Shown piece by piece: positions 10,479-19,500 of a DNA stretch of 64,000 nt. How positions within the stretch are numbered: position 1 is the stretch's first letter; every line of letters starts with the position of its first letter. The notes beneath the pieces are model-generated. The model saw only the letters and a list, made by a program, of their open reading frames with translations. It was not told the DNA's origin and ran no database searches. A program made the translations under genes and the position numbers. The stretch comes from Rhodococcus sp. OK302 (lineage in GTDB: Bacteria > Actinomycetota > Actinomycetes > Mycobacteriales > Mycobacteriaceae): contig NZ_NPJZ01000001.1 of assembly GCF_002245895.1 (NCBI RefSeq), positions 917,001 to 981,000 of the forward strand, read 5' to 3'.

Positions 10479-12563
10479 GTGGCTATCAAGCCTTTGGCTT
10501 TGTTCGTCAAACATGACGGCATGTCTTCACGCGCGTCGATCACGTGCCAGTACAAGTGCGGGAATGCCTGCTCGCACGAGGTACCCAACAACTCGCAGGG
10601 CGAGTACTTCCGCGATATCGCCCGCACAGCTCTGAGCCGACGCGGCATGCTCCGCGGAAGTGGCATGGCAGTTCTGGCAGTGGGCGCCGGTAGCGCACTC
10701 GTCGCCTGTTCCGACAGTGCAGAAGCAGCGCCGGGAACCGGCTCTGCGGGTAGTAGTGGTGGCAGCACGGGCAGCACGCCTGCCGGCACCAACTTCTCCG
10801 CCGTCGCCCCCAACAAAGCGGACGCAGTCACTGTCCCCACCGGCTACGAAGAGAGCGTCGTCATCCGCTGGGGCGACGCAGTACTCGCCGGAGCTCCCGC
10901 ATTCGACTTCGAAAAGCAAACTGCCGCAGCGCAGGAACTACAGTTCGGATTCAACAACGACTTCGCTGGGCTGCTTCCCGTCGACGGAGCACCCAACACC
11001 TACCTGCTGGTGGTCAATCACGAGTACTCCACCGAGCCGGCAATGTTCCGTGGATACGACGCCCAGAATCCCACCGAAGAGCAGGTCAAGATCGGCTGGG
11101 CCAGCCACGGACTTTCCGTCGTGCAGGTCAAGGGTGAATCCGGCAGCGGCAAGCTGGTTCCCGAGATCGGATCCAATAACCGACGCATCACCGCGACCAC
11201 AGAATTTGTTGTCACCGGGCCCGCCGCCGGCAGCGATTTCCTCAAGACCAGCGCAGATCCCACCGGCACCAAAGTCCTGGGTACCCTCAATAATTGCTCC
11301 GGCGGCGTAACCCCTTGGGGCACCGTTCTTTCCGGTGAAGAGAACTTCAACCAGTACTTCGCGAATGCCGAAGCCGTCACCGATCCTGTTGTCGCGGCCC
11401 GCTTGAAGCGCTACGGCCTCGCCGGTGGTGCTTCCGAGCGCAAGTGGGAACGGTTCGACAAGCGCTTCGATCTGGTGGCAGAACCCAACGAAGTGAATCG
11501 CTTCGGCTACGTCGTCGAGGTCGACCCGTGGGATCCGTCGTCAACCCCGATCAAGCACACCGCGCTCGGCCGCTTCAAGCACGAAGCCGCCACCATCTAC
11601 ATCACTTCCGACGGAACAGTTGTCGCCTACAGCGGCGACGACGAGCGCTTCGACTACATGTACAAGTTCGTCTCCAGCCGAAAGATGCAGGCCGGCAAGA
11701 GCCAGGCGGCCATGCGGCACAACATGACTCTGCTCGACGCCGGCACGCTGTACGTCGCCAAGCTCAGCGGAAATTCGACCGCCGAGATCGACGGAACCGG
11801 CAAGCTCCCCGCCGACGGTAAGTTCGACGGCAGCGGCGAATGGGTTGCCATCCTGCGCACCGGCGAAGACGGCAAGGGCGAATCGTTGGTCGACGGCATG
11901 AGCGCCGAAGAAGTCGCCGTATTCACACGTCAGGCCGGCGACAAGGTCGGGGCCACCAAGATGGACCGTCCCGAAGATTTCGAAGCAAACCCGAAGAGCG
12001 GCAAAGTGTATGTGGCACTGACCAACAACACCAAGCGTGGCGTCGACAGCGGTGCGGCCGCCGATGAGCCGAACCCCCGCAACAACAACAAGAACGGTCA
12101 AGTTCTCGAGATCACGGACAATCACGCCGGAACCACCTTCAACTGGAATCTCCTACTGGTGTGCGGAGATCCGGCTACCGCCGACACCTACTTCGGCGGC
12201 TTCGACAAGACCAAGGTCAGCCCCATCTCCTGCCCCGACAACCTTGCCTTCGATCCCCACGGCAACCTGTGGATCTCCACCGACGGCAATGCACTGAAAT
12301 CCAACGACGGACTGTTCAGCGTCGTCCTCGAAGGCGAAAACCGCGGTGAGACAAAGCAGTTCCTCACCGTCCCCATCGGAGCCGAGACCTGCGGCCCCAT
12401 CGTCGACGAGAAGCGCGTCATCGTGTGCGTCCAGCATCCCGGTGAGACCGATGGTGCAAGCGTCGAGAGCCCGGCATCGCATTGGCCCGACGGTGGGTCG
12501 TCGCAGCCTCGCCCGTCGGTGATTGCGGCGTGGAAGAAGGACGGCTCGCGGATCGGCTCCTAG
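10479..12563 (+). CDS. phoX: PhoX-family secreted alkaline phosphatase (DUF839)
   Basis: 694-residue exported phosphatase of the PhoX family, which releases phosphate from organic esters using calcium and iron. A twin-arginine signal lies at about residues 50-78 (LSRRGMLRGSGMAVLAVGAGSALVAC), after a 50-residue leader as is common in actinobacterial PhoX. The AC after the hydrophobic stretch suggests possible lipidation. The mature part has the family landmarks CSGGVTPWGTVLSGEEN, RFGYVVEVDPWDP, LGRFKHEAATI and the propeller segment CPDNLAFDPHGNLWISTDG. The GTG start at 10479 has GGGAG 5 nt upstream. A 13-bp hairpin follows the stop. The family suggests phosphate-starvation control, but I could not make out a convincing PHO box upstream. 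Confidence 0.88.
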   Translation: MAIKPLALFVKHDGMSSRASITCQYKCGNACSHEVPNNSQGEYFRDIARTALSRRGMLRGSGMAVLAVGAGSALVACSDSAEAAPGTGSAGSSGGSTGSTPAGTNFSAVAPNKADAVTVPTGYEESVVIRWGDAVLAGAPAFDFEKQTAAAQELQFGFNNDFAGLLPVDGAPNTYLLVVNHEYSTEPAMFRGYDAQNPTEEQVKIGWASHGLSVVQVKGESGSGKLVPEIGSNNRRITATTEFVVTGPAAGSDFLKTSADPTGTKVLGTLNNCSGGVTPWGTVLSGEENFNQYFANAEAVTDPVVAARLKRYGLAGGASERKWERFDKRFDLVAEPNEVNRFGYVVEVDPWDPSSTPIKHTALGRFKHEAATIYITSDGTVVAYSGDDERFDYMYKFVSSRKMQAGKSQAAMRHNMTLLDAGTLYVAKLSGNSTAEIDGTGKLPADGKFDGSGEWVAILRTGEDGKGESLVDGMSAEEVAVFTRQAGDKVGATKMDRPEDFEANPKSGKVYVALTNNTKRGVDSGAAADEPNPRNNNKNGQVLEITDNHAGTTFNWNLLLVCGDPATADTYFGGFDKTKVSPISCPDNLAFDPHGNLWISTDGNALKSNDGLFSVVLEGENRGETKQFLTVPIGAETCGPIVDEKRVIVCVQHPGETDGASVESPASHWPDGGSSQPRPSVIAAWKKDGSRIGS

Positions 12564-12582
12564 CACTGTCGCGGAAACGACT

Positions 12583-12619
12583 GTGGGGCAGATCGCCGAC
12601 GAACTGCGATCTGCCCCAC
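12583..12619. terminator. 13-bp perfect hairpin between convergent genes
   Basis: GTGGGGCAGATCG (12583-12595) pairs perfectly with CGATCTGCCCCAC (12607-12619) around an 11-nt loop, between the phoX stop and the lysozyme stop. It is a probable bidirectional terminator. The same sequence family reappears at 13483 and 22229, downstream of the two giant genes. Confidence 0.75.
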
Positions 12620-12645
12620 GTCATTTACTTCAAATCCTCACAGCA

Positions 12646-13392
12646 CTAGCTGCTTCCAACTCCCATGCTGTTGGAATAACGACCGAAATCGCCCTGAGTC
12701 CCGCTGTAGACATTGATGTCCGTGTTCCCCTCGATACCCGGGATACGTCCGGTGCTCGTGTACTGCCAAAACGTCCAGTTCGACCAACCACCCGGCAACG
12801 GTCCCGGAGCATTCTGCCCGTTGTAATCGGCAATCCACAGCGGGTAGTTGTTGAACTCCGTGGTGTTGGCCATCTGCGTACGCCAAAAATTCGGATACGT
12901 GTAAATGATCGGCTGACGCCCGGTTAATGCCTGAACCGTATTCAGGTAACGGTGCGTCCAGTCGATCACCTGGGAAGCCGGCAGACCTTTTCCGTCCTCG
13001 AGATCCAGCACCGGAGGCAGATCACCGGGGCCGTTGATACCCAGGACCATCGCTGAATAGAACGCCGCCTGGGCCTCCGGAGACTGAGTTACATCGGCGT
13101 AGTGATAGGCCCCGCGTGCAACGCCGGCCGTCCTCATACGCAGGCAATCTTGAATGAAATACGGATTCACGTAGTTCAACGACTCTGTGGCTTTGACCAT
13201 CGCGAACTCATGCCCCGATGCCCGGACCTGGAACCAGTCGATCCCCACACCGTTCACGTGCTGCCAGGACGACACATCGGGCCCTCGTGGAGCATCCGCG
13301 GCAGCGAGCCCCGGGGCGGTCAATGCGATGGCCGCAGCCATCATGATCGGTGTGAACTTGCTCAGTTTCCTGATGATCCGTCGCTTGGCCAT
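12646..13392 (-). CDS. GH25-family secreted lysozyme
   Basis: 248-residue exported muramidase. Signal peptide about 1-32 ending PGLAAADA. The GH25 fold is shown by the opening DVSSWQHVNG, the catalytic acidic motif PVLDLEDG, and the closing NYPLWIADY and WTFWQYTSTGRIPGIEGNTDINVY. The predicted activity is cleavage of the N-acetylmuramic acid beta-1,4 linkage of peptidoglycan. No Shine-Dalgarno is visible, but TACTCT lies exactly 6 nt before the ATG, consistent with a leaderless transcript. It sits just downstream of, and codirectional with, the giant surface-protein gene. A decayed copy of this same gene sits at the equivalent place beside the second giant gene, so lysozyme and adhesin look like one duplicated module. 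Confidence 0.92.
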   Translation of the reverse strand: MAKRRIIRKLSKFTPIMMAAAIALTAPGLAAADAPRGPDVSSWQHVNGVGIDWFQVRASGHEFAMVKATESLNYVNPYFIQDCLRMRTAGVARGAYHYADVTQSPEAQAAFYSAMVLGINGPGDLPPVLDLEDGKGLPASQVIDWTHRYLNTVQALTGRQPIIYTYPNFWRTQMANTTEFNNYPLWIADYNGQNAPGPLPGGWSNWTFWQYTSTGRIPGIEGNTDINVYSGTQGDFGRYSNSMGVGSS

Positions 13393-13482
13393 TCATCGAG
13401 AGTAAGAGCATTGAGTCTGTTTTGTCGGCTATTCGGTGAAGGTTCATACGCGAGTAACGGAATCGCTGCTTCGGAAATGACT

Positions 13483-13519
13483 GCGGGGCAGATCGCCTAC
13501 GAACTGCGACCTGCCCCAC
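13483..13519 (-). terminator. Hairpin downstream of giant gene 1
   Basis: An imperfect stem (GCGGGGCAGATCG at 13483, CGACCTGCCCCAC at 13507-13519) with the same 11-nt loop as the hairpin at 12583. It lies 28 nt beyond the stop of the 2480-codon gene and is a probable terminator. Confidence 0.65.
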
Positions 13520-13546
13520 GTCATCTACATCAGACCCTCATAAGGA

Positions 13547-16500
13547 TCAGTCCTCGCCCTCCTCACGACGCTTGCGCATCAGGAGAACAATTCCGGTACC
13601 CAGTCCCAACATCAGAACCAGTCCACCAGCGACCAGCAGGGTGCTATCAACTCCACTCTCACCAGCCCCGCCACCGGAGTTGATCGAACCGCCCTTGGGT
13701 GGTGCGGTCGTCGCCTTCGGCTGACCCGGCTGACCCGGATTACCCGGGTTGCTCGGGTTGCTCGGGTTGCCCGGCTGACCTGGTTGGCCCGGCTGGCCTG
13801 GCTGGCCTGGCTGGCCTGGCTGGCCTGGCTGACCCGGCTGACCCGGAACCGGCGGGATCACGATCGGAGGAATGACAATCGGCGGGACAATGATGATCGG
13901 GGGAATAACGATCGTCGTCACCGGCGACGTCGGCGGCGTCGTTGTCTCCGTCACACACGGATCCACAACTTTCTCCGAGGCCGCAGCTTCCAAAGCCTCA
14001 GACTCTTCCGCGGCTGCCCTCGCAGCCTCAGATTCTGCAGCCTCAGACTCTGCTGCCGCCTGTGCCGCTGCCGCTTCCTCGTCGGAAGTCGACGTCACCG
14101 AAGTCTCCGATGTCGACGTGTCCGATGTCGACGTGTCCGATGTCGACGTGTCCGATGTCGACGTGTCCGATGTCGACGTGTCCGATGTCGACGTGTCCGA
14201 TGTCGATGTTGACACCTCGGAGTCCGACTCTCCCTCGACCAGACCATTCTCCTTCTCAACCGATGGCGTACTCGACGTCGTTGTCGTTGTAGACGTTGTC
14301 GTCGTTGTGGCCTTGGCAGACGTCGTCGTTGTAGTCTTCGGCGTTGTTGAAGGCCTTGTCGTAGTCACAGCCCCAGCGCCCCGGGTGACCGTCGGAGTTA
14401 CACACGGATCCGTCGTCGGAACTACCGGATGCTCAGTACAAAGGGCAGTACCCGGAGCACACTCGGTCGGCGGAGTCTCGCCACCAACCACCAGGTAGTT
14501 CCTCAGTTTCCCGTTCCCAGCATCACCAATTGCCTTGACCTTGACCTTGACGGTGTATGTCACCGTCGCCGTCGCACCATCTGCCAATGTTCCTGTGACA
14601 GTGAACTTCTTGTTGTCGATCGCGGATACCACCAGCGTGGAATCCTCGGTCTTCGGCTGGATCAACATCGTCGCATCATCAAGGACGTCAGTCAGATCAT
14701 CGAAGAAGTCGATCTGACCATCTGCATTGCCCACATTCTTGAAGGTGAGCGTGTACTTGATCTCGTCGCCGGCCTTGACACTTGCCGTAGTGGCCGGTAC
14801 GGACGACTTCGAAACCTCGATTGCGGGTGAACCGACCACAGGATGGGTGGTGCACAACGTCGACGCCGCATCACACGGAGTGTCGATCGGCGGCTCCACC
14901 GGAGGCACCGTCGGCGTTCCCGCCACCACGAAGTTGTCGAGCTGACCGTCACCGGCCGGCACCACATCCTTCGCATTCACCGTCACCACATACGTCACCG
15001 TCACCGGAACATTCCCGGTCACCGTGCCGTGCACCCGGAACTTACCGCCCGCAATCGGATCCGCAATCAACGACCCGTTCGAGGACACCGGCGCCGTCTT
15101 GATCTGCGCATCGTCGAGAACACGAGAGAGGAAGTCCGTGTAATCGACCGCAGCCGTACCTGTTCCGGTGTTCGTGAACGTCAACGTATAGGTGACGTCC
15201 TGACCGGGCAGAACCTGCGAGCCGGAGGCCGGATCGGCGGTCTTGACGACCGTCAGATTCGGATCCCCCACCGGATGCGTGGTGCACAACGTGCTGGCCG
15301 CATCACACGGAGTGTCGATCGGCGGCTCGGTCGGAGGCACCGTCGGCGTGGTCGGATCCTGCTTGACCACGAAGTTGAGCAACTGACCGTCACCCTTCGG
15401 GGTGAAGTCCTTCGCATTGACCGTCACCACATACGTCACCGAAACCGGTGTCCCCGCAACCACATTGCCGTGCACCCGGAACTTGCCGCCCGCAATCGGA
15501 TCCGCAATCAACGACCCGTTCGAAGACACCGGCTGCGTCTTCACCGTTGCATCGTCGAGAACCCGAGCAAGGAAGTCCGTGTAATCAACCGCGGCACTGC
15601 CGGTTCCGGTGTTCGTGAACGTCAACGTGTACGTGACGTCCTGACCGGGCAGAACCTGCGAGCCGGAGGCCGGATCCGCAGTCTTGACGACCGTCAGATT
15701 CGGATCCCCCACCGGATGCGTCGTGCACAACGTCGACGCCGCATCACACGGAGTGTCGATCGGCGGCTCCACCGGAGGCACCGTCGGCGTACCCGCCACC
15801 ACGAAGTTGTCGAGCACATGGTCGCCGGCCGGAACAACCGAAGCAGCATTGACCGTCACCGTGTAGGTCACCGAAACCGGTGTCCCCGCAACCACATTGC
15901 CGGTCACCCGGAACGAACCGGCCGAGATCGGCGAGGCCGTGAGGCCGGTACCGATCACCGAAGGCTGATCCTTCACCGTTGCGTCGTCGAGAACCCGGGC
16001 AAGGAAGTCCGTGTAATCGACCGCAGCCGTACCTGTTCCGGTGTTCGTGAACGTCAACGTATAGGTGACGTCCTGACCGGGCAGAACCTGCGAGCCGGAG
16101 GCCGGATCGGCGGTCTTGACGACCGTCAGATTCGGATCCCCCACCGGATGCGTGGTGCACAACGTGCTGGCCGCATCACACGGAGTGTCGATCGGCGGCT
16201 CCACCGGAGGCACCGTCGGCGTGGTCGGATCCTGCTTGACCACGAAGTTGTCGAGGTGACCGTCACCGGCCGGAACAACCGAAGCAGCATTGACCGTCAC
16301 CACATACGTGACCGTGACCGCGGTGGCACCCACCGTGCCGTGCACCCGGAACTTGCCGCCCGCAATCGGATCCGCAATCAACGACCCGTTCGAGGACACC
16401 GGCTGCGTCTTCACCGTTGCATCGTCGAGAACCCGGGACAGGAAGTCCGTGTAATCGACCGCGGCACTGCCGGTTCCGGTGTTCGTGAACGTCAACGTGT

Positions 16501-19500
16501 ACGTGACGTCCTGACCGGGCAGAACCTGCGAGCCGGAGGCCGGATCCGCGGTCTTGACGACCGTCAGATTCGGATCCCCCACCGGATGCGTCGTGCACAA
16601 CGTCGACGCCGCATCACACGGAGTGTCGATCGGCGGCTCGGTCGGAGGCACCGTCGGCGTGGTCGGATCCTGCTTGACCACGAAGTTGAGCAACTGACCG
16701 TCACCCTTCGGGGTGAAGTCCTTCGCATTGACCGTCACCACATACGTCACCGAAACCGGTGTCCCCGCAACCACATTGCCGTGCACCCGGAACTTGCCGC
16801 CCGCAATCGGATCCGCAATCAACGACCCGTTCGAGGACACCGGACCGGTCTTGACGACCGCATCATCGAGAACCCGAGCAAGGAAGTCCGTGTAATCAAC
16901 CGCGGCACTGCCGGTTCCGGTGTTCGTGAACGTCAACGTGTACGTGACGTCCTGACCGGGCAGAACCTGCGAGCCGGAGGCCGGATCCGCAGTCTTGACG
17001 ACCGTCAGATTCGGATCCCCCACCGGATGCGTGGTGCACAACGTCGACGCCGGATCACACGGAGTGTCGATCGGCGGCTCGGTCGGAGGCACCGTCGGCG
17101 TGGTCGGATCCTGCTTGACCACGAAGTTGAGCAACTGACCGTCACCCTTCGGGGTGAAGTCCTTCGCATTGACCGTCACCACATACGTCACCGAAACCGG
17201 TGTCCCCGCAACCACATTGCCGTGCACCCGGAACTTGCCGCCCGCAATCGGATCCGCAATCAACGACCCGTTCGAGGACACCGGACCGGTCTTGACGACC
17301 GCATCATCGAGAACACGAGACAGGAAGTCCGTGTAATCAACCGCGGCACTGCCGGTTCCGGTGTTCGTGAACGTCAACGTGTACGTGACGTCGTGACCGG
17401 GCAGAACCTGCGAGCCGGAGGCCGGATCCGCGGTCTTGACGACCGTCAGATTCGGATCCCCCACCGGATGCGTCGTGCACAACGTCGACGCCGCATCACA
17501 CGGAGTGTCGATCGGCGGCTCGGTCGGAGGCACCGTCGGCGTGGTCGGATCCTGCTTGACCACGAAGTTGTCGAGGTGACCGTCACCGGCCGGAACAACA
17601 GAAGCAGCATTGACCGTCACCGTGTACGTCACCGTCACCGGAACATTCCCGGTCACCGTGCCGTGCACCCGGAACTTGCCGCCCGCAATCGGATCCGCAA
17701 TCAACGACCCGTTCGAGGACACCGGACCGGTCTTGACGACCGCATCATCGAGAACACGAGACAGGAAGTCCGTGTAATCAACCGCGGCACTGCCGGTTCC
17801 GGTGTTCGTGAACGTCAACGTGTACGTGACGTCCTGACCGGGCAGAACCTGACCACCGGAGGCCGGATCGGCGGTCTTGACGACCGTCAGATTCGGATCC
17901 CCCACCGGATGCGTCGTGCACAACGTGCTGGCCGCATCACACGGAGTGTCGATCGGCGGCTCCACCGGAGGCACCGTCGGCGTGGTCGGATCCTGCTTGA
18001 CCACGAAGTTGTCGAGCTGACCGTCACCGGCCGGCACCACATCCTTCGCATTCACGGTGACCACATACGTCACCGTCACCGGAACATTCCCGGTCACCGT
18101 GCCGTGCACCCGGAACTTACCGCCCGCAATCGGATCCGCAATCAACGACCCGTTCGAGGACACCGGCGCCGTCTTGATCTGTGCATCGTCGAGAACACGA
18201 GAGAGGAAGTCCGTGTAATCGACCGCAGCCGTACCTGTTCCGGTGTTCGTGAACGTCAACGTATAGGTGACGTCCTGACCGGGCAGAACCTGCGAGCCGG
18301 AGACCGGATTCGCGGTCTTGACGACCGTCAAATTCGGCGACACTACCGGATGTGTCGTGCACACGAGAGGCACAGCACCGACCCCTGGCTCAAGCGGCCT
18401 GATGCAGCTCTGCGGCGTCAGCTCCGTTACTGGAGGTATCGAGCCCGGAATGACATTGTTGACCACATAGTTGTCGGCACCCGCCGCCGCCCGATCGACA
18501 TCGGACTTCACCGTCGCCGTGTATGTGACGGTGCGTGTCTCATTGGCGCCCAACGAACCAGTCACCGTGAAACCGTTCACCACTGGCGGCGTCCCCACCG
18601 CATACGGTGTAGCCACCAGATTGGGCTGTGGCGCCAGATTGTTATTGAAGGTCGCATCGTCGATCAGACCACGCAGGTCGTCAAAGAAGGACACTTGACC
18701 GACACCGGAACCGGTGTTCGTGAACGTCAATGTGTATGTGATCGTGTCGCCGGCCTTGACCTGCGTAAGCTTATTCGGATTTGACGTCTTGGTGACAGCA
18801 ATAATCGACGTAAAGTGCTGGGTCGATACCTCAGGAGTCACGATCGGCGGACCTGTCGGAGGCGTCGCCACACCGAACGCCCTGTTGTTGATCACCGTGC
18901 CATCGGCAATATAGTCACTGACGGTAATCTCGTACGTGAGCACGACACTCTTACCGGCCGGCAACGGATTCGTCGCCGTCCACGTCAATCTTTTGTTCAC
19001 TAATGTCTGTGTACCCGGAACAACAGCATTGTCGACCTTCGCCGTCACCGGACCGGCCAGAGCCCCACCGGCAGCGTTAGCCAGCACATTCGTCAGATCA
19101 TCGGTGATCGTCACCGACGTCAAATCCGTCAAACCGGTATTGGTACCAGTCACCGTGTACTCGATCGTGTCCCCGGACTGAACCGACGAACCCGAGAGTG
19201 GCACAGCGCTCTTCGCAACGGTGAAACCGCGAATCGTATGGTTCGTCGACACCTCGGGAGTCGTGATCGGCGGACCGGTCGGAGGCGTCGCCTTACCCTT
19301 AGCCTTGTTGTTGATGACTGTCCCCACGGCAATGCCTGTCTTGACCTTAATCGAATACGTGAGCACCACACTCTTACCCGCTGGCAACAGATTCATCGCC
19401 GTCCACGTCAGAATGTTGCCCGCAAACGACTGCGTCCCCGGAACGACAACATTGTCGACCTTCGCCACCACCGGACCGGCCAGAACCCCACCGGCAGCGT

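Noticed and set aside
14106..18345. Regular repeats suggesting a CRISPR array
   Set aside because: Repeat periods are 15 bp or about 441 bp, in frame within a coding sequence, with no alternating unique spacers and no cas genes.
14843..18784. A 1313-codon open frame on the plus strand
   Set aside because: It is antisense to the DUF11 repeat array of giant gene 1. The 441-bp unit is a multiple of three, so one stop-free antisense unit repeats into a long open frame. The product is a low-complexity Arg/His-rich repeat with no recognisable domain.
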